A stretch of 64,000 bases of DNA from an uncultured Senegalimassilia sp. (GCF_934630535.1 NZ_CAKTVU010000009.1:25905-89904), one strand, 5' to 3'. Shown: positions 1 to 8,914, numbered from the stretch's first letter. A program made the numbers and translations. The notes: generated by a model not told the origin, from the sequence alone.

Positions 1-498
1 CAGGCTTGCCGGGTCGGCGGCCGCCACGGCCTTGGACACGTCGGAGTTCGGGTCGTCCAGGTCGCCGTAGAAGCGGGCGTTCGCGCAGCAGGCGGCCACG
101 CACGCGGGCTCCTGCCCGGCGCTGGTCAGCTGACCGCACAGGGTGCACTTCTCGACGGCCTTCTCCTTGGCGTTCCATGAACGAACGCCATAGGGGCAGG
201 CCATCATGCAGTATTTGCAGCCGATGCACTTCTCCTTGTCCACCAGCACCTTGCCGTCGGCGTCGCGATAGCTCGCGCCGGTCGGGCACACGTGCACGCA
301 GGGCGCATCCTCGCACTGCTGGCACTGTACGGGCAGCCAATACTGCTCCAGGTCGGGGAAGGTCCCGTGCGGGCCGATCTGCAGCACGCGGTTCCAGTAC
401 TCGCCCAAGGCGATGCCGTTCTCGTTCTTGCAGGCCACCTCGCACGCGTGGCAGCCGATGCATTTATCCAGGTCAACAACTAAGCAATTGCGGCTCAT
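1..498 (-). CDS. Four-cluster 4Fe-4S ferredoxin subunit of a molybdopterin oxidoreductase (partial, 3' end off the window)
   Basis: Electron-transfer subunit of the DmsB/NrfC/PhsB type, expected to pass electrons to the molybdenum subunit encoded just upstream. The 166 codons seen start MSRNCLVVDLDKCIGCHACE and hold the full set of cysteine groups for four cubane clusters: CIGCHACEVAC (residues 13-23), CQQCEDAPCVHVC, CIGCKYCMMAC, and a CTLC group paired with a later CVAAC. The ATG overlaps the TGA of the Mo subunit (ATGA), so translation is coupled. No signal peptide is present, as is usual for subunits carried through the Tat system by their partner. The C-terminus lies beyond base 1. The family is clear; the exact substrate of the complex is not. 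Confidence 0.93.
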   Translation of the reverse strand, partial: MSRNCLVVDLDKCIGCHACEVACKNENGIALGEYWNRVLQIGPHGTFPDLEQYWLPVQCQQCEDAPCVHVCPTGASYRDADGKVLVDKEKCIGCKYCMMACPYGVRSWNAKEKAVEKCTLCGQLTSAGQEPACVAACCANARFYGDLDDPNSDVSKAVAAADPASL

Positions 499-3400
499 TT
501 GGTGTAAAACGCTCCTCCCGTGTTTTCCGTGGGCTCAGGCATCCAGGGCTCGAAGTCGGTCGGCTCGTACCAGATGCCCTCCGGGCGCTGCGCCTTGGCA
601 ACCTTGACGTGGATGCCGCGCAGGGTGTAGGTGCCGAACTCGGGGTTGAAGTAGCCCGTGTTCTTCGTCAGCACGTTCATGTTCTCCGTGGTCCAGGACT
701 TGCGGCCGTCGGAGCCGTCCTCCAGAAACTCGGGGTTCCAGAAGCGCTCCATGTACACGGTGCCCTCCGCGATGCCCTTCGTCACGCGCGCCACGGCGAA
801 GATGCCGTCCTTGACGACGCTCTGGCCGCCCGCCGTCAGCTCCTCGCCGGGGGCGAACTCGCTGGGGCCGAACTTCGCGTCCTTGCCGCCGGCCATGACC
901 GTGTCGGTGGACAGGCCCGTGGTGATGTCGCGGAACACGTCCTTGCCATCGGTGCGCGGGCTCTTGATGTTCACCCAATCGCCATCGACGATGCCGTACT
1001 TGCCGGCGTTCTCGGGGCTGATCCACAGCTCGGGCGCCGGGTACAGCTCGCGCAGGTAGGGGTTGTTGCGCAGCGTGCCGTGATGGAAGTACGGGATGCG
1101 GCCCTCGGTCAGGCGCAGCGGGTACTCGTCGCCGTATTCGCTCTGGTCCTCGGGCGTGAAGTAGTACGGCATGGGGTTGTAGTCCACCACCGCGGCGGGC
1201 ATGTCGAACTTCTCGTTGCCGTGACGACCCAGGTAGAGCATGGTGTCGGCGTACGGACCGCACTTCTTCGGGTTGTCCTTGATGTCGCGGGCGGCCGTGG
1301 AGAAGCCGGTGTAGGTGACCTTGCCGTCGTCGGCGCTGGCGCCTTCCATACCCGGATCCACCTTGCCGGCGACGCCGGCACCGGCGTTGACCTGGCAGTA
1401 TCCGTCATACGTGGTGCCGCCCCAGTACTCGTCGTCTTCGGCCCACTTCATGGGGAAGGCATCCATGGCCTGCTCCATGGTGGTGACGGACTTGTCGCCG
1501 CCCTGCTGGGCGACCCAATCCCAGTACTCGTTGATGGTCTTCCAATATGCGGGCACCATGGGGCTGCCGATCTTCTCGTCGTCCATGCACGCCTCCATGT
1601 TGGCGTCATAGAGCTCCGAGCTGGGGTCGGACATGGCCTCGGCGATCTTGCCCCACATCATGATCTCGTCGGCGGCCTCGAACAGGTTCGTCACCGGCTT
1701 GCGCATGAGGTTGACGTTCAGGCGGTTCTGCGCGAACGCGTTCTCCAGCCACTCGCACACGGGGAACACGATGTCGGCGGCCTCGGTGGTGAAGCTGGTC
1801 GGGTACATGTAGCCGTGCACGATCAGGTCGAACTTCGGGAACGCGTCGACCCACGAGCTGGAGTTGCCCAGCGCGGCCATCTTGTTGCCGGAACGCTCGA
1901 TCCACACCTTCGGCTGGTACGGCTCGCCGGTGAGCACGGCGGAGAGCACCGTGGGGATGTGGGAGTGCATCCAGCCGCCCAGGCCCTTGTGCTCGCAGTA
2001 GCCGAGGCGCTCGAGGATGGCGTCGTTGGTCTGGAACTCGTACTTCGTGTCCCCGATGAAGCCGGAGGGGAAGATGGTGGACTCGCAGCTGGTCAGGCCC
2101 TTCGAGCCCTGGCCGCCGACCTTGTTGGCCGGGCAGCCGCTATGCCACAGGTGCGCGGTCATGCAGTCCAGCGCCGCAGCGCCGATGGCGGCCTGCGCCG
2201 AACCCGGGTACATGTCGGTTGCCACGCCCAGGGAGATGCCGCCGTGCGCGCTCGAGCAGTACAGCTCGATGGCCTCGATGATCTTCTCCTTCTTGCAGCC
2301 GGTGATCTCGGCCACGGTGTCCAAATCGAAGTCGGCGCAGCGGTCCTTGTAGGCCTCGAACGCGGTCTTGCACGTGATGGTGGAGCCGTCCTTGAGCTTC
2401 ACGTCCACGGTGCCGAACATCTGCGGGTGGTACGTGCCGTCGTTGTCCGGACCCAGGGCGAACGCCTTCACGACCTCGCCCTTCTCGGTGTCGAAGTACA
2501 CGTAGCCCTCGTTGGTGGCGTCTACGTCGTCGAACACGGCGGAGGCGCGCAGCAGCTGGCCGTCCTTGGTGATGTCCTCGGCAACGGGCGGCAGGCTGAC
2601 GTTGTCGCGCGGATCGACGAGGAACGGGAGGTTGGTCCACTGCTCGCAGAAGGTCTCGTAGCCGGAGATCTTCTCGTAGAGCTTGTTCTCGATGATGTAG
2701 TGCATCCAGCCGAGCATCATGGCCATGTCGGTGCCGGGCTTGATGGGCAGCCACACGTCGGCCTTGGAAGCGTCGGCGGTGAAGCGCGGGTCGACGACGA
2801 CGGTCTTGCAGCCGTTCTCGCGCAGCTCGGCCACGCAGCGGCCGGAAGTGGAAGGCGAATGCCACGCCGGGCCGGTGCCCCAGATGACGTAGACTTCCGT
2901 CAGCCCGCCGTACTTGGCCGGCTTGTACAGCTCCGAGCATCCGGAGTCGGCGATCGAGGTGTCGCCGATGCCGTTGACCAGCGGCATCGTGAAGTTACGC
3001 GGCAGGTAGCACTGCGCGCAGCCGGGCTCGAACACGTTGCCTGCGCCCCAGAAGTTGCGGAAACGCGGCGGGCTGAAGAACTGCGGGTTGCCGCCGCCGC
3101 CCGTGGTGCACAGAAGGCCGTGCTTGCCGGTCTTGTCGCGCATGTCGATCATGTGCTGGGCCACGGTTTTCGCCGCCTCGTCCCAGCTGATGCGCTCCCA
3201 CTGGTTGCCGGGCTTTGCGCCCACGCGCTTCATGGGGTACTTGTTGCGGTTGGGATGGTACAGCGCCTGGATGCCCGACAGGCCCTTCGGGCACATGCGA
3301 CCCTTCGACATGGGGTCGATGGAATCGCCCCTCAGCTTGATGACGCGGCCGTTGCTCACCGTGGCGATGACGCCGCAGTTCGCGATGCAGGCGCGGCAGG

Positions 3401-3545
3401 ACGTGCGGACCTCGTGCACGTCGTTGTCGGCCCACGCCTTGTCGCTCGGCGCCATGTTGTGGGCGCAGCCCAGCCCCAGCGCGCCGACCGCGCCGGTGAC
3501 CGCTGCCGTCTTCATGAACGAGCGACGTGTCATAGTCGTAGACAA
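495..3545 (-). CDS. Tat-exported molybdopterin oxidoreductase catalytic subunit, catechol-dehydroxylase-like
   Basis: DMSO-reductase-family catalytic subunit of about 1016 aa. It begins with a Tat signal (TRRSFMK, then a hydrophobic stretch ending LGLGC) and a 4Fe-4S site, CRACIANC followed by MCPKG. Next come Mo-bisMGD regions and a Cys-containing segment (FEPGCAQCYLPR) that could supply the Mo ligand. A TTG at 3545 is preferred as start because GGAGGAGG lies about 5 nt upstream; the ATG at 3533 is the alternative and lies too far from that site. Length, partner subunit and the divergent membrane LuxR regulator match the layout of Eggerthella/Gordonibacter catechol dehydroxylases (dopamine, hydrocaffeic acid). 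That is inference; a thiosulfate, polysulfide or other reductase cannot be excluded. Confidence 0.88.
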   Translation of the reverse strand: MSTTMTRRSFMKTAAVTGAVGALGLGCAHNMAPSDKAWADNDVHEVRTSCRACIANCGVIATVSNGRVIKLRGDSIDPMSKGRMCPKGLSGIQALYHPNRNKYPMKRVGAKPGNQWERISWDEAAKTVAQHMIDMRDKTGKHGLLCTTGGGGNPQFFSPPRFRNFWGAGNVFEPGCAQCYLPRNFTMPLVNGIGDTSIADSGCSELYKPAKYGGLTEVYVIWGTGPAWHSPSTSGRCVAELRENGCKTVVVDPRFTADASKADVWLPIKPGTDMAMMLGWMHYIIENKLYEKISGYETFCEQWTNLPFLVDPRDNVSLPPVAEDITKDGQLLRASAVFDDVDATNEGYVYFDTEKGEVVKAFALGPDNDGTYHPQMFGTVDVKLKDGSTITCKTAFEAYKDRCADFDLDTVAEITGCKKEKIIEAIELYCSSAHGGISLGVATDMYPGSAQAAIGAAALDCMTAHLWHSGCPANKVGGQGSKGLTSCESTIFPSGFIGDTKYEFQTNDAILERLGYCEHKGLGGWMHSHIPTVLSAVLTGEPYQPKVWIERSGNKMAALGNSSSWVDAFPKFDLIVHGYMYPTSFTTEAADIVFPVCEWLENAFAQNRLNVNLMRKPVTNLFEAADEIMMWGKIAEAMSDPSSELYDANMEACMDDEKIGSPMVPAYWKTINEYWDWVAQQGGDKSVTTMEQAMDAFPMKWAEDDEYWGGTTYDGYCQVNAGAGVAGKVDPGMEGASADDGKVTYTGFSTAARDIKDNPKKCGPYADTMLYLGRHGNEKFDMPAAVVDYNPMPYYFTPEDQSEYGDEYPLRLTEGRIPYFHHGTLRNNPYLRELYPAPELWISPENAGKYGIVDGDWVNIKSPRTDGKDVFRDITTGLSTDTVMAGGKDAKFGPSEFAPGEELTAGGQSVVKDGIFAVARVTKGIAEGTVYMERFWNPEFLEDGSDGRKSWTTENMNVLTKNTGYFNPEFGTYTLRGIHVKVAKAQRPEGIWYEPTDFEPWMPEPTENTGGAFYTK

Positions 3546-3656
3546 AGCTTCCTCCTCCTTTTGATCCTTGCGAACTCGTCTATTGCGATAGGCAGCGGGC
3601 ATCGCCTGCTGCCATATTGCTTGTTGGGTGGGATGGGATAGGACGTGCGGGCGCGG

Positions 3657-4529
3657 TTACGCGGTTGCTTGCTCGCGCTTGTGGGCTCGCAACATGCGCT
3701 TGCCCGCGTCGGTTGCGACCCAGGCGCCGCGCCACACCAGCGCGCCGGCCTTGTCCAGCTTGTCGACGTAGAAGTCGGGCGAGAGCTTGTGATGATCGGC
3801 AACGATGTCTTGCGACAGGCCGGAAGCGTTCTTGAAAAGCGCCTCGATTTCCGGGAACTTGCGCGGCTGCGTGCAGAAATCGAGGACGGCGAAATAGGTG
3901 TCGCGGCGATGCGGCCGCAAGGAGAGCTGCGCCTCGATACGGCGCTCGGGAGCCAGCAGACGCACGGTTTCGGCGCCGGCATCGGTGACCTGGATGCGGT
4001 AGGTGGCGATCAGGTCGTCGGCCTCGTCTTCGGACAGGTTGGCCAGCTGCTCGTCGGCAATGGGGTTGCCTTCGCCATCGAGCGGCGTTTGCACAAGGCC
4101 GCCGGCATCGATGAGCATCTGGATCATGGCGAACGGCGTCTGCATGATGTGGCTGTAGACGAACTCGTCGGTTTGAGCGATGAAATCCTCGACCTCGGTG
4201 AAATCATGGGGCTGCTGGCAAAACGCCAGCGTTTTATACAGCGCCTCGCGCAAAGCGTTCTGCGAGCCGACGCACATGACCACCACGTTCACGCGATCAG
4301 CGAACGTGGGCTCGTCGGGAAGCTCGTATTCGGCATCCGCGCCCGCACCCTGCGCGATGGCGGCGGGGTCGACGGTTGCGGCGCCTGCGCCCGAGGCGAC
4401 GGAAGGCTTGCGATCGCCGAAGCTGTCGGCCTCAGGCTCGCGTACATCCATCAGGTAGCCGCCTTCCGCATATTTCTCGTAGCTCGACGGAACCTCGAAC
4501 TTCGGCAGCGGCTTGTTCTTGATGTTCAT
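3657..4529 (-). CDS. Unknown protein with a duplicated winged-helix-like domain, first gene of the Mo-enzyme operon
   Basis: 290-aa cytosolic protein without signal peptide or membrane segment; no family is recognised with confidence. After a charged, probably disordered N-terminus of about 85 residues there are two similar halves. One contains ALYKTLAFCQQPHDFTEVED, the other YFAVLDFCTQPRKFPEIEAL; both continue into a helix and a strand-turn-strand (AGGLVQTP; AGALVWRG), which looks like a doubled winged helix. ATG at 4529 follows GAGGGGG by 5 nt. It lies 111 nt upstream of the Mo subunit on the same strand. A chaperone or maturation role is possible by position (TorD proteins occupy this place elsewhere), but it is not a recognisable TorD. 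Confidence 0.75.
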   Translation of the reverse strand: MNIKNKPLPKFEVPSSYEKYAEGGYLMDVREPEADSFGDRKPSVASGAGAATVDPAAIAQGAGADAEYELPDEPTFADRVNVVVMCVGSQNALREALYKTLAFCQQPHDFTEVEDFIAQTDEFVYSHIMQTPFAMIQMLIDAGGLVQTPLDGEGNPIADEQLANLSEDEADDLIATYRIQVTDAGAETVRLLAPERRIEAQLSLRPHRRDTYFAVLDFCTQPRKFPEIEALFKNASGLSQDIVADHHKLSPDFYVDKLDKAGALVWRGAWVATDAGKRMLRAHKREQATA

Positions 4530-4591
4530 AATGACCCCCTCGTCTCGGAACGGTCACCACCATACGTTTTCCGCAAAACCCCAGCTACGTC

Positions 4592-4638
4592 ACTAGTTAA
4601 CTATGTTCGCACCTCCTTATGGTCAGTTGTTAACTAGT
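4592..4638. promoter_or_regulatory. Paired GTTAAC palindrome, candidate operator of the LuxR regulator
   Basis: In the divergent spacer between the Mo-enzyme operon and the luxR gene, ACTAGTTAAC (4592-4601) and its exact reverse complement GTTAACTAGT (4629-4638) form an inverted pair. Each half is itself near-palindromic around GTTAAC (TAGTTAACTA at 4594-4603; TTGTTAACTA at 4627-4636). The two centres are 33 bp apart, about three helical turns. This fits two dimers of a LuxR-type protein binding side by side. The rest of the 339-bp spacer (4530-4868) also carries a copy of a dispersed CCTCCGTCCCCTGTTCAC repeat near 4752-4769. Confidence 0.6.
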
Positions 4639-4868
4639 CGAATATGGACGTATGGGTTTAGAATGGCTAGGCAAGGAAGAGGGCTTGCGGCATCAGCTGG
4701 ATAGGGACGGAAATCAGGGGGCTTACCGCGCGGACGAGACACGCGGACACACCTCCGTCCCCTGTTCACGCAAGCCGCAACGGCAGGACGGCGGAGCGAT
4801 GGCGGGACGATAGCATCGCGCCGCCTTCCGGCTAACGGCTTAGCAGCCATTCAAGAATCGGGGGGGAT

Positions 4869-6434
4869 ATGGCAATCTGCGAGGAGAACGGCACAGCGCA
4901 AAGTCAGCGTGCACAAACCAAAACGACGGCAAGCATGGCCGAGCGATTCTCGAACGCGCTCGCGTCCATCGACCGGCAGGCGCCCAGCCTGACGTATCTG
5001 AGCTTGGGCTGCTGGATCGCATGGAACACCATCGCGTTCTCGGGGTCGTTTTGGCTGCACGAGACGAACAACAGCAACATCACGGAAAACCTCATGCTCG
5101 TGCATCTGCTGGCATGCTTCGTCACGCTGCTGCTCGTCGCGTCGTTCGCCGACCGTTGCTCCAAATGGGTGGCGAAAAACCGCACCACGCTCACTGGCGG
5201 CCTTGTGGCCGCGCTGGGCACGTTCCTCATCTGCAACGCCCGCAACGAGGTCCTAGGAGCAGCCGTCCCCCACTCCATGCTCACCGTGCTGTTCAACTCA
5301 GGCTGCGTGCTCGCGGGCGTCGGCACCACCATGCTGTTCGTACGCGCGACGGCCCTATTCGGCACGCTGCCGCCCCACCGCGCGCTCTACCGGCTGGCCG
5401 AGTGCACGCTGTTCTCCATCGCTGCCTATTTCGTGCTGAACGGCTGCCCGCAGCCGATCGCCGTCGCGGCCTTCATCGCATTGCCCGTGGTCGGGGCCGC
5501 GCTGTTCTGCATCCGGCGCAAAGACGTGCGCGGCGAGAAACAGGTGCTCACCACCCCGGTGAAGCTGACGCGCAGATTCTGGGTGCTGCTGGCGTCCATC
5601 GGCCTGTGCTCAACGGCGCTCGAGCTCATTCGCGCATACGTGCTGATCAGCGTGCCGCCGACGTTCGCCGTCGGCGCGAACGTGGTCTCCCAGCTCATCG
5701 AGATCCCCCTCATGATCGCCATCATGGCCGCCGTGCTGCTCGCAAGATCACGCCGCGACGGGTTCGCCAAGATGTACTCCATCGCCGCATGCGCGCTCAC
5801 GGTGCTCATCGTGTGCATCGCCATGTTCTCCCTCAATACGCCCGCTGTGGCTTCGGGCGCGTGGGTGGTATGCACGTGCTACAACATGGTTGTGTGGGCC
5901 ATGCTGTATTACCTGGTATATCAGTGGCGCGGCGGGGCGCTGCGCATCGTGGCGTTCGGCAATGCGGCGCTGTCGGGAGGCACGCTCGTGGCAAGCCTTT
6001 TCGCCATGGCATATCAAGCCTCGCATATCTCGGACAGCGTGATGAAGGCCATCATCGCCTTGATCGGCGTTGCCGTGCTCGTCGATGTGCTCTTCGTGTT
6101 CTCCGAGAAGCAGATCAACAGCATGCTGCTGCCCGTGGATGAGGGCGGCGCGGATTCGGCGGACGATGCTTCGGGCATCGGCGCAGCTAGGCAGCCGGGC
6201 CGATGGAAGCTGGCCTGCGAGGAGGTCGCGCGCGCCGCGGGCCTGTCCGCTCGCGAGACCGAGGTGTTCCTGGGCCTGGCGCGCGGCCGGACCGCCCAGG
6301 AGATCGCCGACCGCGAGGTTGTGTCGATCTACACCATCCGAGCCCACACCCGCAGCATCTACGCCAAGCTGGACGTGCACAGCAAAAAGGAGCTCGCAGC
6401 ACTCGTGCAAAAGCAGGTTGACCAGGCAGGATAA
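4869..6434 (+). CDS. Membrane-anchored LuxR-family transcriptional regulator
   Basis: 521-aa regulator with about 12 predicted membrane helices, laid out like a transporter (roughly residues 35-400), and a C-terminal LuxR/GerE helix-turn-helix. The DNA-binding part starts at LSARETEVFLGLARGRTAQE, continues EIADREVVSIYTIRAHTRSI, and ends YAKLDVHSKKEL. This architecture is abundant in Eggerthellaceae, where such regulators sit beside and control reductase genes, probably by sensing the substrate through the membrane part. It is divergent from the Mo-enzyme operon, and the GTTAAC palindrome pair lies between them, so it is the likely substrate-responsive activator. The start is supported by a G-rich tract immediately upstream, with unusually short spacing. 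Confidence 0.9.
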   Translation: MAICEENGTAQSQRAQTKTTASMAERFSNALASIDRQAPSLTYLSLGCWIAWNTIAFSGSFWLHETNNSNITENLMLVHLLACFVTLLLVASFADRCSKWVAKNRTTLTGGLVAALGTFLICNARNEVLGAAVPHSMLTVLFNSGCVLAGVGTTMLFVRATALFGTLPPHRALYRLAECTLFSIAAYFVLNGCPQPIAVAAFIALPVVGAALFCIRRKDVRGEKQVLTTPVKLTRRFWVLLASIGLCSTALELIRAYVLISVPPTFAVGANVVSQLIEIPLMIAIMAAVLLARSRRDGFAKMYSIAACALTVLIVCIAMFSLNTPAVASGAWVVCTCYNMVVWAMLYYLVYQWRGGALRIVAFGNAALSGGTLVASLFAMAYQASHISDSVMKAIIALIGVAVLVDVLFVFSEKQINSMLLPVDEGGADSADDASGIGAARQPGRWKLACEEVARAAGLSARETEVFLGLARGRTAQEIADREVVSIYTIRAHTRSIYAKLDVHSKKELAALVQKQVDQAG

Positions 6435-6571
6435 AGCATTCGCGTAGTCCACCCGAGCCGTGTCCTCCATCGCGATGGCCCCACTGGCGGTCTTGTCCTT
6501 CCCAGAGGGATAGCGTATTCGCCTAATCCACCCGAACCATGCCGTATCGATGCTGCCCCAAAACCGCTGTC
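6433..6571. repeat. Imperfect tandem repeat after luxR, period about 78 bp
   Basis: Two related units, 6433-6492 and 6511-6571. Both start with an AGC(A/G)TATTCGC-like stretch, share TCCACCCGA(G/A)CC and end near CCGCTGTC/GGCGGTC. The first begins at the luxR stop codon. No gene is seen in 6435-6765 apart from the promoter listed next. Confidence 0.5.
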
Positions 6572-6709
6572 GCATCACTTCGATGCAGCAGGCTCTCGCT
6601 TTCGGCGATCGAGGTTGTCGCCGCTGCGCTTTGCGCATCAGCATTCGTGCAACAATCGCAGCGTAGAGCTCACGCACGTTCGCGAACGGGACGTGCGCCA
6701 GATTTTACG

Positions 6710-6736
6710 TTGCGGGCTTCCTCTATCCGGTAGAAT
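6710..6736 (+). promoter_or_regulatory. Possible sigma-70 promoter of the SPFH gene
   Basis: TTGCGG (6710-6715) and TAGAAT (6731-6736), with a short 15-bp spacer, end 29 bp before the ATG at 6766. The -10 match is good and the spacing is suboptimal, so this is tentative. Confidence 0.35.
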
Positions 6737-6765
6737 CAGCTCATCCCAGCAGAAAGGAAGCCCCC

Positions 6766-7716
6766 ATGATCATTCTTACCCTGCTCATCCTGTTCGTCAT
6801 CGCGGCCGTCGGATCCGCGGTCGCCGGCTCGCCGATGCTGTTCGTCGTGCGGCAACAGGAGGCATCCATCATCGAGCGTCTCGGCAAGTTCAACCGCATC
6901 GTGCAGCCGGGCCTTCACTTCCTGATCCCGATCATCGAACGCCGCGCCGCCGAGGTCAATCTGCGCACGCAGGAGGCGCGCTACTCGCTCAACGGCAAGA
7001 CCAAGGACAACGTGACCATCGGCACGGCGGTGTCGGTTCAGTTCCGCGTCGACCAGATGCCCGCCCAGACCGTCGAGCAGTCGGGCGTTTACCGCAGCTA
7101 CTACATCCTGAGCAACCCCATCGACCAGATGGAAAGCTACATCGCCGACGCGCTGCGCTCGGCTATCCCCGGCTACACGCTTGACGAGGTGTTCGACAAC
7201 AAGGACCTCATCGCGCAAAACGTGAAGGATTCCGTGACGGAGCTCATGGCGGGCTACGGCTACGACATCATCACCACGCTCATCACCGACATCGAGCTGC
7301 CGAAGGACGTCGAACGCTCCATGAACGCGATCAACTCCGCGCAGCGCGACCAGGAGGCGGCGAAGGCGCTTGCCGAGGCCGAGCGCACCAAGACCGTCGT
7401 GGCCGCGCGCGCCCAGGCCGAGGCCATGGAGCAGACGGGCATCGGCATCGCGAACCAGCGCAAGGCCATCGCCGACGGCATCGCTGCATCGCTTGACGTG
7501 ATCAAGTCCTCGGGCGTGTCAGCCAAGGAAGCGAACGACCTGTTCACGTACACCCAATGGGTGGAGATGATGGGGTCGTTCGCCGAGTCCGGCAAGGCCT
7601 CGACCATCCTGCTGCCGTCGGGTTTCGAGGGTTCCTCCTCGATCCTCCCGGACATCCTTGCAGCGCAGGCCGCCCAGCAACAGCCCAAGGACGAAAGCAA
7701 CCCGTTCGAGGCCTAG
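6766..7716 (+). CDS. SPFH/band 7 domain membrane protein (stomatin/QmcA-like)
   Basis: 316-aa membrane-bound SPFH protein. It has one N-terminal membrane helix (about residues 2-22) followed by the band-7 domain (VVRQQEASIIERLGKFNRIV, PGLHFLIPI, and a NVTIGTAVSVQFRV segment). Next is an Ala/Glu/Lys-rich coiled coil (AKALAEAERTKTVVAARAQA), then a C-terminal tail. Such proteins form large ring scaffolds in the membrane and often work with FtsH or NfeD partners; no partner gene is adjacent. ATG at 6766 follows AGAAAGGAAG with good spacing. It appears monocistronic, with a hairpin terminator about 75 bp downstream. Confidence 0.93.
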   Translation: MIILTLLILFVIAAVGSAVAGSPMLFVVRQQEASIIERLGKFNRIVQPGLHFLIPIIERRAAEVNLRTQEARYSLNGKTKDNVTIGTAVSVQFRVDQMPAQTVEQSGVYRSYYILSNPIDQMESYIADALRSAIPGYTLDEVFDNKDLIAQNVKDSVTELMAGYGYDIITTLITDIELPKDVERSMNAINSAQRDQEAAKALAEAERTKTVVAARAQAEAMEQTGIGIANQRKAIADGIAASLDVIKSSGVSAKEANDLFTYTQWVEMMGSFAESGKASTILLPSGFEGSSSILPDILAAQAAQQQPKDESNPFEA

Positions 7717-7792
7717 CCAACGCCCGACTTTGACCCACCCAAGGATCGCCGGGATTCATGCGCGCCCACAAGAGAATCGCTAGCAGCAAGAA

Positions 7793-7827
7793 GGGGTCGT
7801 CCCCGGAGTTCTTCCGGGGACGACCCC
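7793..7827 (+). terminator. Strong GC hairpin after the SPFH gene
   Basis: A perfect 15-bp stem (GGGGTCGTCCCCGGA, 7793-7807, paired with 7813-7827) and a 5-nt loop. There is no clear T-run, so termination efficiency is uncertain. Confidence 0.6.
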
Positions 7828-7901
7828 TAGTAGGTTACGCCTTTATCGCGGCCGTTCTGGTTCCGCGCCAGCGCCTTAGCTCGGGACCAGCACAGGCCAC
7901 C

Positions 7902-7954
7902 TTACGCCATCACCTTGCGGGACAGGTCGATCACCTGGGCGTGGTCGGCTTCGC
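7902..7954 (-). pseudogene. 3'-end remnant of a second iron-dependent alcohol dehydrogenase gene
   Basis: Read on the minus strand this encodes EADHAQVIDLSRKVMA and a stop, almost identical to the last residues of the intact alcohol dehydrogenase at 9342 (EADHAQVVDLFRKVMA). DNA identity is about 54 of 58 positions and stops abruptly on the upstream side. The surrounding 7717-8437 region holds no intact gene. Confidence 0.75.
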
Positions 7955-7992
7955 AAAGCTGCAGGTTACCGGCTGCCGAGTGGTTGGGGAAC

Positions 7993-8046
7993 GCGAACGG
8001 GGGACGGAGGTGCGTTCACAGCAACGCCCCTCCGTCCCCCGTTCGC
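7993..8046. repeat. Large palindrome belonging to a dispersed GTTC-ACCTCCGTCCCC repeat family
   Basis: An 18-bp perfect stem (GCGAACGGGGGACGGAGG, 7993-8010, with 8029-8046) around an 18-nt loop. Related CCTCCGTCCCCTGTTCAC units occur near 4752, 11140 and 14400. Confidence 0.6.
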
Positions 8047-8437
8047 CCGCTCATCATCCCCTATTCGCCCGACGCCCCTCGTTCGCCTGGCGCGTTTGCT
8101 GTCCGCGCTTTGGAGCACGCAAGAGCGCCCCAAATCAAATCGCGCCCGACGGACGCGACCCTTCGAGGGCAACACGCTTGGTAAAAGACCGCGTGATGGA
8201 CAAAAACCGTGCGTTGCACCGACACGACCCGGATTGGAGCCGAATCCAGGTCTCGATGCGGCGAAATCGACCTTGAACGCCGCATTTGCTGCCCAACTGC
8301 ACACGGGTACCCTATCGAACCCTCCCGCAGTTGCGCATCTCTCGCATTTTCGGCCACGAGCACCGCAGACACCCCCGGAAGCGCCGCACCACCCTGTTCA
8401 CCCAAACACAAGCGGCACCGCGAAACCCTTCCGCAGC

Positions 8438-8914
8438 CTATAGCGCCAGCGTAATGAACTCGCCCACGAGGGTTCCTTCCTTGTCGCAGGTAATGGCTCG
8501 ATAGCGAAAATCCACAACGCTGCCAACATCGATACCATCGAGCGTAAGCTTTACTTGTTCGAAGCGCTCATCGAAATTGAAGCGATATTCTTCGCCTTGC
8601 TCAAGACCATAAGAATCCTCTGACGTTATGCGAATGCACGCAATGAGCGCGGCGGCGTCCAAAGACGTCACAACCCCTTTACCATGAAAGACCACATCGT
8701 CGATACCGCCAACCATATCGTCGGATTGCGGAACGCTTCCCCTTTTCGATTGTGCATCTTCGGCGTCAAAGACCGAGAACGTAGGCGACGATGAGCGATC
8801 CATTTTCTGAAGATGCGGAACCACCCAAAAGCATGCTCCCATCAGCAAGAGCACGATTGCAACGACCACCGCAACCTCAATTGCCCATTCAAGCATGTTG
8901 CCGTTCTTGCGCAT
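8438..8914 (-). CDS. Hypothetical single-pass membrane protein
   Basis: 158-aa protein. One hydrophobic segment (about residues 10-30, IEVAVVVAIVLLLMGACFWV) is followed by a soluble, probably extracytoplasmic domain of about 120 residues rich in acidic and beta-prone sequence. ATG at 8914 follows AAGGAGG by 5 nt, which supports a real gene. No family is recognised. It is isolated: a remnant-bearing spacer lies on one side and the fucO terminator region on the other. Confidence 0.72.
   Translation of the reverse strand: MRKNGNMLEWAIEVAVVVAIVLLLMGACFWVVPHLQKMDRSSSPTFSVFDAEDAQSKRGSVPQSDDMVGGIDDVVFHGKGVVTSLDAAALIACIRITSEDSYGLEQGEEYRFNFDERFEQVKLTLDGIDVGSVVDFRYRAITCDKEGTLVGEFITLAL

Noticed and set aside
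6..3641. 1211-codon open frame antisense to the Mo enzyme
   Set aside because: GC-rich shadow frame of a clear reading frame with Tat and Fe-S motifs; no ribosome site or domain.
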